From assembly GCA_023525715.1 (NCBI GenBank), contig CM042009.1, positions 129,696,145-129,760,144 of the forward strand: a DNA stretch of 64,000 nt. The letters run 5' to 3'. Below the pieces are notes generated by a model, which saw nothing but the letters and a program-made list of their open reading frames with translations, had not been told where the DNA came from and did not search any database. Of this stretch, positions 45,134-55,636 are shown one piece after another. The translations under genes were made by a program, and so were the position numbers. How positions within the stretch are numbered: position 1 is the stretch's first letter; every line of letters starts with the position of its first letter. Source of the stretch: Cichorium intybus (taxonomy: Eukaryota; Streptophyta; Magnoliopsida; Asterales; Asteraceae).

Positions 45134-46926
45134 TGTAACATCCCAAAATTTTAGGGTAAAATTAAAAAAAAAATTAAACGAACACTTTAATATAAGAAAA
45201 GCCACTTAATTAATTTTGACAAAATTCCATAACTTATAAGTTTAATGAAAACATCCCAGGATTAACAAAAGTTAATGAAATCACAACATAACGGAACATC
45301 CATTAAAAAAACAGTCCTACAATGAAGCAGCACAGTGTATACACGTCACGCCTTGTCATCCATGGTACCTAATGTACCTGAAACAGTAGTTTATATAGGG
45401 AAAGGGTAAGCACGGAGCTTAGTGAGTTCCCTCAAAATACCATACGATCCATCACATATAACATACAACACATCATAACCATTCATATGTCTGTGAGACT
45501 TGCGGGCTATCCCTGTTCCGCTGAAGACTCACGGGCAGTTCCCGTTCTGTCTTATCGCTCGCAGGCTTTTCCCGTTCCGTCTAATGACTCGCAGGCTATT
45601 CCCGTTCCACCTATTGGCTCGCGGGCTATCCCGTTCCGTCCACAAACAATCATTATCATATCAATAATTCATACAATTACCATAACATGTAAGATCACCT
45701 TATTCTAACATATCTTCCTTCCTACGCATGCAATATCACCTATAGTATAGTGAGAAGACTCACCTGATTATAGTTGACTATATCGTTTATCTTTCTCGGC
45801 TTTGTATTTCTTTCAACTTTAACTGTTAACATAATAATGAATCTATCATTTCTTAATCCTTAACTATATTATAGTCGCATCATTAAACCCTTCAATAATT
45901 CCAATATGATACTCCATGATTTATCAAGTAAAGAACGGCCAGGTAGAAGATTAGATGGGGTGGCAGGATCCTTTCAGCATTTTAGCCTTTCGGAAAATCC
46001 AACAACCAGATCCCAAGTAATCGGCCTAGTCACCGCCCTCGTAAGTAAATCAATCGGTATTATTTTCGGAAATTACGAATTGTTATAATAACGACATTTT
46101 AAGGTTTTTGTTTACTATTGTTAGAAATGAGTATAATATAACATATGTTATACTTATTAAATATTCTACTTCTTAACAAAAACTATTTTACAATACCTAA
46201 TTAAGCTATAGAAAGGTTTGTAGTTACCTTATGACCAGTCGTCGAGATCTATAACTCCTTCGTTAGGCTTTTAAGCTTCCTTCCGCTCACTTGCTTACAC
46301 TCTAGTGCTTAGAAACCTCTATATATTGGATTGAGATTTAGTTGTGTGGTTTATCAGATGTTTTGAGGGGTATTTATACTTGAATTCTTGAATAAAAAAT
46401 GGCATGACACTTTTGACAAAAGATTTTAATAATATAACTTTGTTGAAATTAATACCTTCTAGAATCAGTCTGTTCAAGACTGGTTTAGCTGACTTTAAAC
46501 CCATGAAATTCACGTTTTTATTTGATATTCCAGAAATTTATCTCAATACCTTTCCAGGGATGTATTTTACGTATTTATACGATTTTTCTATGATTTATTA
46601 TGAATTTTTGAAAACAGACTATCTAATCTGTCAATTCCAAACTAATCAGTAAAGATTGCATTTTTTACCATAGATAATGTCATTTTCAAGCTTACTATTA
46701 TTTTTGGTAATTGTACTAGACTCAATTTGTAAACTTTGTGCACTAGTTTGAGATCTAAACGATTTTTCTAGAATTAATTATGATTTTTTCTAAAAACGAC
46801 ACAAAATGCTGATTTTCATATGAAATTGTAACTAAAGTTTTTCTTAGCTTTATAACTACCAATGATCATATAATTCCTATCACTCTTATTTTAAGTATAT
46901 GTTATAATCAGGATACGGGTCTTACA
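45134..46926 (-). mobile_element. Right (5') LTR of the tandem element
   Basis: 1,793 bp, TG..CA ends, followed by the TTGGT duplication. Nearly identical to 39306-41098, showing a recent origin of the array. Confidence 0.93.
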
Positions 46927-48795
46927 TTGGTGGTGAAATGCAAGTATGTTGCTGTTCTTGGTAAAAAGATTTAAGTACATTGCTAATATATGCAAAGAAA
47001 TGTAAGTACATTGCCATTACGAATTTATTAACCAAAAATATAAAAATATATATAAATATGGGTATAGAAGTAATTCAAGGATATACGAAAGCTAAAATTA
47101 GGAAATAAAATAAATAAAGAAAGCATACATTCGAGTGAGACCATTGTAAGAGCTACAAAACCTCAGCAGATAATGTCTCCCCCTGCTCTGTTCTTTTGCA
47201 AGTTTACCCTACATCCATGAATAAACTTAGACCAAAATGACCATTTTACCCTTACAATATAAAAAAATAAGTGTTTTAATTTGAGTTACTGCAGAAATAA
47301 CAATTTAATACAGAAAGTAAAATGAGAGATTATATAACTCACCTTTAGGGAAACCATCTCATTATTACTTTCTTTATTGAATTCTGAAATAATCTCATGA
47401 TTATTTGCAATGGGTATAAAAGCTTGTTCACTCCTTAATCTATCTATCATTATACGGAGGTCTTCATTTTGTTTTAGACAATCTTTAACCTGCATATAGT
47501 GATTATAGTCTCATGATCATTTGCAATGGGTATGTTTATATTTTTTTAAATAGATAAAATTCTTTTATTTGTAGAACGTGGGGACTTAGATGATTTTCCT
47601 AATGTACCACTACACTTGTTGCTTCTTGATAAGCTGAAGATAGGTTAAAATTCTCCTCAAACAGCCTTTCTATCTCATAAGATTGTGAATCAATCTGTCC
47701 AAAAAGTTTATAATATTAGCTCACTTTCATGTTAGGATCTTTAACAAAATTTAAATAAAACAATCGTACCTCAAATAGTAGCTTCTGTCTGCTGTTTTCT
47801 AATCTCTCAACAGCTACTGCCATATCATGCAATTGTTTTTCAAGTCTCTCTTTATCTTCCTAAAATCATTAGATGCAACTCATAAAGATTTAATATAATA
47901 TTATTAACCAGCACATTAATTTATATTAGTTAAATTTTAAAGGCTTGATTTTTAATAAAAAGTTTACTTCCCCTACCAGTGTAAAGTGGACCTCTTTTCC
48001 TACTCCTGCATTACATGAAAAAGCATCAAAATTAGTAAAAGAGTAGCAAAATTTTTACTTCAATTTGTATCTTATTGGCACCTAAGATCTTTACTGACAT
48101 GGCTGGCTGCAAGCTTTTCTTCCAAATCCATTTTTTCAGAAATGATGACAGATTTTCGATCTTTCTCTTCTGCTAACTGTTGTTGTTCTTGTCTTCTCAA
48201 AATTCCTTCTTGGCACCTCAACATTGATTCTTGCTATTTAGACAACCAACTTTAGTAAAACTAAAAGTTGTTCGTTTATATGAACCTCTAAAAGTAATTA
48301 ATCATAAATCATTCAAACCTCTAGCTACATCTTCAAGTCAGAAAGCTCATTCTCAATTTGATCTTGTAGGGGCCTGCCAACATTTCCATTAATGGTTTGG
48401 TGTTGTAGTGAGTTTAACTCTGCTCTAAGTGCAGCTGCATTTTCTTCAGCCTGTTCAAGAACTTATGAGTTGACCAACGTATATAAAGGAGTTGAATTTA
48501 CAACTATAATATATAATAATACATAATTACATATTACTTACACTGTATTGTTCTTCTTCTGCTTCCTTTAGAAGCTTTTTAAGTGATCGAACCTCTGCTG
48601 AGAAATCCTCCTACACTAAAACATTAGGTTTTGGTAGGGCTGAGCAAAAACCGAACCGAAAACCGAAACCACGCCAAAAAACGCATTTACCGCTACCGCA
48701 AAAAACCGCAACCGCAAAGCATGGTGCGGTGCGGTTTTAGCTTGAAAAACCGTGCAAATTTACCGAAATCGCACTGCAAAATTTATTAAATATTT

Positions 48796-48800
<5 letters not shown>

Positions 48801-48892
<92 letters not shown>
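48801..48892. repeat. (AT)n microsatellite
   Basis: About 46 AT units near the left end of the hAT element, analogous to the TA run in the hAT element at 30115. Confidence 0.95.
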
Positions 48893-48894
<2 letters not shown>

Positions 48895-49655
48895 ATAATT
48901 TAATGAAATTAAATCTATTTACTTATTTATAATTTGGAAAAAAGAATTAGGGGGAAATTGAAAAAATTTGGGATACCGAGGGGAAACCAAAAGCAATTGT
49001 CTTTGTTCACTGTCTTCATTCACGAACCCAAAAGCAATTCAAAAGCGTCTGCCTCCATTCATCCTCCTCCTAGTCGCCGCCTTCACTTCCTCCGCCGCCA
49101 GCTTCCTCTGGCTTCTCTATCTGATTTCTCCGGTAAGATTTCCTCATTAAAGCTTCCTCCGGCTTCTCTATCTGATTTCTCGTAAAACTCCAATATCTGA
49201 TTTGCTATCATTTCTGCAAGTAATCTTCCTGAATCAACCGCTATTGTGTATGTGATTTGCTATCATTTACAGGTTCTCGATTTCCTGGTTTGATTTCAAA
49301 GGATTTCCGATTTCCTGGTTTGATTTCGTAAGCCATCTTTTTTTTTTGGTGAAATTTCCGATTGCTCTTGTTTTGGTGAAATTTCCTGATTTCGTAAGCC
49401 ATCCGATTGCTCTTAATCCACTTTTTTTTTAATTACTTTCTTATATTCTTTTATTTTTCATTCAATATATAAAGTGATGATTTTTATTAATTTCAAGCTG
49501 CAATGGAATGAGAAGTAGAATTGGAACACCGAGCACTTGATGCATCTACAGCCTTAGCCAAAATCTAGGTATTCCCAAGATGCATCTATATACAACTAAA
49601 TTAGTTTATATAATTATGATTAATTGGTAATAGTTTTTAATTGTGTCTGTTTTAG

Positions 49656-49921
49656 AGAATGGCTGATGAGAGGACTGCAAAAGCAGTGGAGCTTGAACAG
49701 AAGGTGGCATTACTTGAGGTAACTACATAACCCCTTAAAAGCTTCTTTTACAAACTTATTTTCTAATTTATTTATATAAATATTTATAAAGTTATATATT
49801 AAGTACTAACGTGTACCATCATGTTGAATGTTCTAGTTTGACTCAAGAACTGCAAGATACAGAAGCTCGTGCTCGTAGAGGCCAAAAGAAGTCTCCAGAA
49901 GACGCCAATCAAGTTATTCAG
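49656..49921 (+). pseudogene. Golgin-84 (golgin candidate 1/2) exon fragment inside the hAT element
   Basis: Two plus-strand exons. 49656-49718 (after TTTAG, before GTAACT) gives RMADERTAKAVELEQKVALL followed by E. About 49822-49921 (before GTACAA) gives VECSSLTQELQDTEARARRG and QKKSPEDANQVIQ. This is the central coiled coil of plant golgin-84, a Golgi-membrane tether, where relatives read LEQKVALLEVECASLNQELQ DMEARARRGQKKSPEEANQV. The acceptor AG before the second exon appears lost. Only about 55 residues of a protein of about 700 are present, in the orientation opposite to the surrounding BLISTER-like exons, so it entered with the hAT element. Confidence 0.78.
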
Positions 49922-50663
49922 GTACAATAAATTAAATAAAATATATGTAAAAAAAAGTCTTATTAGCTTCAGGTGCTGCTTGGCTCGGCCAAAATGGCCT
50001 TTTTTCTGAAGTTGGACAATTTTGCCCTTCATTGTGGTGCTCTGGTTCTGCTTGGTTCAGCCTAAATGGCCTTTGTTCTAAATTTGGACAGTTTTGCCCT
50101 TGGAGATATAATTGAAGTTCCTGCTGCTTCTTAGTTTAGTCTTTCAATTCTGTGGTGTTGTGTTTATTTTGTATAACTATAACTATAGTCTGTTGTTTGT
50201 CTATTAGTTGTTGTTTGTCTATTAGTTGGACTTTTGGGATTTGTTGTTTGACTCTTTTTTGCCAGCTCCCCATTGGCTTGTGTTAATTATAGTTGCTGTT
50301 AAAAAAAACTATTTTGTAGTTTGGATGCTTTTAGTATTTGCGGTATAAAACCGAAACCGCACCGCTACAAACCGCAACCGCAAAATAAACCGCAAAAACC
50401 GTACCGCAAAAAAACGCAACATATGGCTTTACAAAAATAAAAACCGCACCTAGCGGTACGAGTTGCGGTTTTATGCTAAAATAGCACCACACCGCACCAC
50501 GCTCACCCCTAGGTTTTGGAGTGTTGGTATTTATGGTGAGTGTAAAACTTCATCACCTACAATCAGAAAAATCTTTTGATCATTTGTACCCGTGCAACAA
50601 CTGCTGCACCTTTTTCCATTACATCTTTTAGAGCTTTTCTCAATGATGGTACAGTGTTTTGTT

Positions 50664-51306
50664 CCTATAATCCACAAAATGTGACAATTGTATAGTTGTT
50701 TCTTATAGAAATTCAAGCAAGAATAAGATTAACTGCTTCATCCAATAAGAGAGTACATACCAGGGCGGTTACTCGCTTTGTTTTGTATATCCTTTCGTGT
50801 CACCCTTTAAGAAATGGAACTTGTTAACAACTATGCAACGAAAACTTTAAACAAAAAATCAAAAGTTTTTTGGAAGATTAACAAATAAACTTTAAAAAAC
50901 TCCATTATATGATATAGCAATCCGTTGAAGAGCATAAAGAAACAGAAACATAAATTCATCAGTGATTAATTTGACCCTCAAACCAAATCCCCCAAAAAAT
51001 GGTACACGGAAGCTAGAAAAACCCACTCGGTATCTACTCAAGTATAGCTTGAGTGGCTCGATGTCAGTTGTTATTCAACTGTTGCTATTGTGAAGCAACA
51101 GTAGGAGTATATTAGTTTTGAATTCAGAATGAGACTCATAAGCTAAAATATGAAAAGTAAGGGACAACCATTTTGGGGTTAAATTAAAAAAAATTGGCAA
51201 TGTTGTTTTATTGTTTTGTTTGTTATAGCATTTTACTTTCATTTCTTCCTAGACACATTGAGAACCTAATTCAAAGCAAGAATGATTTATAAAAAGAGAA
51301 AAGGAA
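50664..51306. other. Non-coding stretch between captured fragments
   Basis: Intron-like AT-rich sequence. A minus-strand piece near 50755-50825 might be another damaged exon but is not recognisable. Confidence 0.4.
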
Positions 51307-52103
51307 GAAGATGTTAGGATCGAGACACTTAGCATACGAACACTAGACTCACACACTCAGCTCACAAATTAAGAACACAAGAATTTAACGTGGTTCGGTC
51401 CAAAAATGACCTACGTCCACGACGGGTAACTAGGAATTTATATTCAACTACATTGTTGTGGTGTGGTACATAAATATCTTCAACTGAAGCTCTATTTATA
51501 CATATGAGAAGGTATTGTGAAATGTGAAATCAAACTTCACCAACCTTGGACTCACCAACCATTAACTTCACCAACTTCACATTCACCAACTTTGACAAAC
51601 CACAAGAGTGGCTTTACACTCAACAATCTCCCACTTGAAGCCACGGAACAATCTTCACCTGGGCTTCAACTGTGCATCTGTATTTCCGTAAACTCCTTCT
51701 TAGTTACCCCGGCCTTCTCATCAGTTAACCTGGAAGGCCCGTTAAAACTACCATGAGTTTCAACATGTTCGTCATGACTTAAACTGCCCTTGACCCGTTC
51801 TCTATCCCTATCGGCTCCCACTGAAAACGAACTACCGAATCCTGGAACAATCTGAGAACAAACAACAACACTCTCCATATTTAGCAAGTTATCAAAACCG
51901 GAGAGACTTTTACAGCTGAAAACTGGTTCTAAATCCACTGTCGTCCTGGACCTATGATTGAAACACGACCTATGCTCCCACTGTTGCAAAACCCTGCAAC
52001 TGAAACAATACTCTGTGCTCTCATTGCCACAATATCCTTCGACTGATTTTTCTGAACCTTTCACGCTCGTTCAACCTGAATCTTCCCTGTAGCTCTAGGC
52101 TTC

Positions 52104-52376
52104 CTACTTGCAAAAGGTCACCCTCTTCTGCCCATGAGATTCTATGAAACGGACTTTGTTTCTCTTCTGAACTGGGATGGTCACTCCCTCAGACGGTAAT
52201 CCGACTATATACAGCGAACATTCATCGTTCACAAGTCTTACCTTTCCAAAGTCTCCAACTTTCAGATTCTGCAGTGCTTCACTGCTGTGGGTAGCGTGAA
52301 ATGAAGCACCAGAATTCTTGACCCAAGAGTCTTCACTGCCTTCCACTGAGTCCCAATGCATCAAACCCAGACACAT
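52104..52376 (-). pseudogene. Copia protease fragment with mutated active site
   Basis: 90-residue minus-strand frame with WVKNSGASFHATHSSEALQN followed by GDFGKVRLVNDE. This matches copia aspartic protease (WxxDSGASxHxT) but the catalytic Asp of DSG is Asn here. It lacks the flanking gag and integrase domains. A second frame downstream (51666-52064) has no family motif. The element must rely on proteins of another copia element. Confidence 0.75.
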
Positions 52377-52844
52377 TCTCAGAAGCAGAATTTCCTCTAT
52401 TTAGACATCGACTCAAAAGAATGTCCACACCTCAGCGTCATGAATAACACCGAACTTTCTGATCCCGTGATTACACCTAAGTCTGCTGACTTTCTAATCA
52501 CTGCTGGATCTACCGAAAACGGATTTTCTCTTAATTACTTGATCTGTTCATCCCATGATCTGTTCTTGAACCCCTGAAACTCTGATCATCGTTGGATTTG
52601 TCTGAACGTCTGATCTTCTGTAATTCTCTAACTTTCTCCCTTTACCAATACCACATCTTGAACTTTCTGATATATAATGCCTCAATCTGCATCTTCCACC
52701 AACTTTTCAATCTTTACTAAACGAAGCCTTGTCTGAACTTAACGACTGTTCTTGGCTCGTTATTTGCAAAATATAATCTCAACCCAAATTATTTTCGGGC
52801 TAAACTGCCCAAAACAAATGTTTGAGTGATTGTTTTGCGACTTT

Positions 52845-53160
52845 GACAAAGTTGAGGGACCAAACTGCAATTTTCCTGAAGTTCAGGGACTAAACCGCAA
52901 TTTTCCCGAAGTTCAGGGACCATACTGCAATTTCTGGAACTTCAGGGACCTGTTTTGCAATTTTATGAAAATCTGCTACAGGACTGCTATAGGAACCGCT
53001 ACAGTGAACTGCTACAGGACGCTATAGTGAACTGCTACAGTGTCGTCTTCTCCGGCGGACTCCGGCGCTACAGTGTCGTCTTCTCCGGCGGACTCCAGCG
53101 CTACAGTGTCGTCTTCTCCGGCAAACTCTAGCGCTACAGTGCCGTCTTCTCCGGCGATCA
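52845..53160. repeat. Two minisatellites in the copia interior
   Basis: At about 52850-52960 a unit of roughly 35 bp (CTGCAATTTTCCTGAAGTTC-like) occurs three to four times. At 53030-53155 a 33-bp unit (CTACAGTGTCGTCTTCTCCG plus CGGACTCCGG-like) occurs over three times. The latter translates on the minus strand to an 11-residue AGEDDTVALES repeat with no known function. Confidence 0.85.
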
Positions 53161-53702
53161 GGTTTCTTCGGTCACTATTCCGGCGAGCGTTTGACCGACG
53201 ATTTGGAGGTCTTCCAGCGGTCAAAAAATCCAAAAAAATATATTTTCGGAATCTGCGGAACGAGACCTTTCCAACGGCATACACCAAAATCGTTTTTTGA
53301 GTCAAAAAATTTTCAACCAAAAAACAGAAAATCACCCTTTGGAGCTATACCAAGGCTCTGATACCACTTGTTAGGATCGAGACACTTAGCATACGAACAC
53401 TAGACTCACACACTCAGCTCACAAATTAAGAACACAATAATTTAACGTGGTTCGGTCCAAAAATGACCTACGTCCACAGCAGGTAACTAGGAATTTATAT
53501 TCAACTACATTATTGTGGTGTGGTACATAAATCTCTTCAACTAAAGCTCTATTTATACATATGAGAAGGTATTGTGAAATGTGAAATCAAACTTCACCAA
53601 CCTTGGACTCACCAACCTTGGACTTACCAACCATTGACTTCACCAACTTCACATTCACCAACTTTGACAAACCACAAGAGTGGCTTCACACTCAACAGAA
53701 GA

Positions 53703-54084
53703 TATTTAAGAGATAAATCTAAAGTTATGTTTCTTTTTAAAATAAAATCTTTACCCTTTCTCCTGGCTTGTCACTAATGAACCAAATCACTGATTCATGC
53801 TAATATTCAATACTACCAATTTCAGTCAAGTTTCATTTTACAAATATTTCTTTATTTTCTAGAACATGTCAGTTTTGCATATGCACTCTGGTTAGCAGAT
53901 TGATTTTTGAATTTTTCGGGGTGTAGCTTTCTTTCTGCATAAAAAGCGTATGACAAAAGACAAATGGAGCATTGTCGGATAAGAATAAAGCTGTAAATGA
54001 GTAAAAAATTTATTAGTTTTGGTTAAGTTAATAAAAAAAATAGTGTAGGATTATAAAATTTGTCACCTGTTAGAGGGCTGAAAA
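53703..54084. other. No gene; AT-rich flank of the kinesin fragment
   Basis: Nothing identifiable. It is where the next kinesin exons (rest of the motor) would be expected, and they are absent. Confidence 0.5.
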
Positions 54085-55219
54085 TTAGTGGTGAAATAAT
54101 ACTGGCAAAAGAACATAGGCCTGTAATGCACCCTTTGAACGTTCCTTAATATGAATTGTGATAGAAAAAATAGAATGAGAACAACTACTTTGTTTATTCA
54201 AAAGGGTTTCAGCTGTTCGTCTTTTAGCAGATCCTTTTTCTAAAATTTTATAAATTTCATCTGCTGATGAAACAATCTCCTCTTCTAATCCTCTCACAAG
54301 TACCCCTCCTTTTCCATCTTCCATGAGAGCAATTGGTTTTTTTGATTTATCTTCTAGAAACTTTGAAGTTTCTTCAAGAGCTAAAAGATCTGTTATCTCC
54401 TCATTGTACAGTTCAAAGAATGTAACTTTCAAATTGTATTCTGCATTTTCAGCTTCTAATATATCAAACATTTGTCTTACAGCTCTTGGAATCACACCTG
54501 CATCACTTGGGAATTCCCCATTCTAAATGGAATCCAAGTTTGTTTGGTTTAGTAATAGTTCAACAAATGAGGGTAATTAAGTCATTATACAAGGGGAAAA
54601 AAACAGTACCTTTTTCCTCCCTCCTCCTTCCATTGTGTATGTTTTTCCAGTTCCTGTTTGACCATAAGCAAAAATAGTGCAATTGTAGCCTTCAAGAACT
54701 TCAAAAACTATGGGGGAAACAGCAGCATGATATAAGTCCCTTTGTTGTGAGTTTGGACCAAAAACCTATAGAGATTTTACCACATTAGATATTCTAAATG
54801 ATAATAGACAATAATAATAATAATCATAATGATATTAGACAAGAGAGTTAGTTACTTTGTCAAACACAAATGATCTATCAATCTGCTTGTTAGCTATATG
54901 CTGAATTGCACAGACTTCTTTCCTGTTTTCAGTACATGTAATCACTACTGGCGTGTGTGCTTTTGTCTCTTCATCACTCAATGGTCTACACGTTAAGAAA
55001 CACAACAATCAAGAATTCTTGTAAAAACAATCGAATTTTAGTCGGTCAAGATTTTACAGACCTGCATCGCACAATGACTTGAACATTAACACCTTTTTCT
55101 CTATCATGTTTACCATTCATTTGTACTTCTCCTGGTCTGATATCTCTTACTCACTTGTCAATGGACCTTGGAGTGTTTGAGGGTGAGTTTGGGACCATAT
55201 TTCCTCCTCTTTTCTCCAT
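54085..55219 (-). pseudogene. Kinesin-5 (KIN-5) motor domain gene fragment
   Basis: Kinesin-5 proteins are plus-end mitotic spindle motors. Four minus-strand exons with canonical GT..AG borders. 55062-55219: MEKRGGNMVPNSPSNTPRSI DK, a TGA stop where relatives have Ser, then GKHDREKGVNVQVIVRCR. 54856-54985: PLSDEETKAHTPVVITCTEN through QIDRSFVFDK. 54610-54765: VFGPNSQQRDLYHAAVSPIV with the P-loop GQTGTGKT. 54085-54522: NGEFPSDAGVIPRAVRQMFD, VTFFELYNEEITDLLALEE, then NKQSSCSHSIFSITIH, where switch I SSRSH has become SSCSH. Homology then ends, so switch II (DLAGSE), the rest of the motor, the stalk and the BIMC tail are missing. A nonsense codon in exon 1 and the truncation make it a captured or dead fragment. 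Confidence 0.92.
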
Positions 55220-55631
55220 ATTTAAAGATCTGCTCACTCAAAACACGAGTCTTGCTGACTTTGAGACTTGGTTATTCAATGGATTCTAATCAGAAAAAAC
55301 AATTTATGCATACAATCAGTTTTTAACAGAAGCAATTAATGGAGCAGACCCTATCCGTAAAGGCAAATTCAATAGCAGCAATTAGAGTCTTGTAATGTAC
55401 AAAGGCCAAAGACCTATGTGTTAATTAGCTTCAAGCCAAAGACCTGACACATGGCCCTATGTTTCACACCACACTACACTATATAGACAAATCTGCATTT
55501 AAACCCAAAGATTATATTAGGGATCCAGATTCGTCATGTGTGAAGTTTGTTAAAATTAATATATAATTATAAATCTACTTACATGTATACAGTTAAATAT
55601 GAGTCCAATTGAAAGAAATTTTTCTTCATTG
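55220..55631. other. 5' flank of the kinesin fragment
   Basis: Probably the original leader and promoter of the kinesin-5 gene, followed by AT-rich sequence up to the Athila-like insertion. No Helitron 5' end could be fixed here. Confidence 0.4.
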
Positions 55632-55636
55632 ATTAC

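Larger units (their letters stand above)
36881..46926 (-). mobile_element. Tandem gypsy-type LTR element (LTR-internal-LTR-internal-LTR)
   Basis: Three LTR copies in one array: 36881-37235 (first 355 bp only), 39306-41098 and 45134-46926 (1,793 bp each), all starting TGTAACATCCC on the plus strand and ending GGGTCTTACA where complete. The whole array is flanked by one duplication, TTGGT (36876-36880 and 46927-46931). PBSs (GCTCTGATACCA) at 39291-39302 and 45119-45130 and a polypurine tract (minus-strand AAGTGGGGGAGACT) at 41099-41112 give minus-strand transcription. The full internal region is 41099-45133; the left one is cut, with the LTR joined to 43063-equivalent sequence at a TAT microhomology (37233-37235). 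No gag or pol is present, but a captured RWP-RK gene is. Confidence 0.93.
48635..50511. mobile_element. Non-autonomous hAT element (1,877 bp) carrying golgin-84 exons
   Basis: Flanked by the perfect 8-bp duplication GGTTTTGG (48627-48634 and 50512-50519). Inverted ends TAGGGCTGAGC and TAGGGGTGAGC. Both ends hold dense clusters of AACCGCAACCGC/AACCGAAACC motifs, typical hAT subterminal repeats. The interior has (AT)n at 48801-48892, a GC-richer block at 48990-49200 and golgin-84 gene pieces at 49656-49921. No transposase was recognised. Confidence 0.9.
47150..50663 (-). pseudogene. BLISTER-like (plant coiled-coil) gene fragment
   Basis: Series of minus-strand exons of a long coiled-coil protein, N to C. 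50565-50663: EQNTVPSLRKALKDVMEKGA then AVVAR. 48541-48610: EDFSAEVRSLKKLLKEAEEE. 48360-48450: AEENAAALRAELNSLQHQ. 48085-48235: RCQEGILRRQEQQQLAEEKD. 47780-47860: EDKERLEKQLHDMAVAVERL. 47600-47700: QIDSQSYEIERLFEENFNLS. 47340-47490: QVKDCLKQNEDLRIMIDRLR then SEQA. 47150-47210: KLAKEQS. The order and wording match the plant family annotated as BLISTER (often 'kinesin-like'), as I remember it; that name is only moderately certain. Stops, a missing first half and a missing tail show a captured fragment. A hAT element sits in one intron. Confidence 0.6.
51312..53697 (-). mobile_element. Non-autonomous copia-type LTR element (2.4 kb)
   Basis: LTRs 51312-51625 (314 bp) and 53369-53697 (329 bp) start TGTTAGGATCGAGACACTTA and end CTCAACA; the length difference comes mainly from one extra CACCAACCTTGGACT copy in the right LTR. 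Target duplication GAAGA at 51307-51311 and 53698-53702. PBS GCTCTGATACCA (53355-53366) beside the right LTR and a polypurine tract (minus-strand CTTCAAGTGGGAGATTG) beside the left LTR give minus-strand orientation. Interior is 1.7 kb with only a protease-like fragment and repeats. Confidence 0.93.

Noticed and set aside
52830..53335. Acidic 11-residue repeat protein encoded at 53012-53335
   Set aside because: Lies in the leader side of a non-autonomous copia element and is explained by a 33-bp minisatellite; listed as a finding only for comparison across copies.
46927..55219. BLISTER-like exons and kinesin-5 exons as one gene
   Set aside because: Kinesin-5 stalk sequences do not match the coiled-coil blocks at 47150-50663; the kinesin homology ends at 54100, and the two sets belong to different families.
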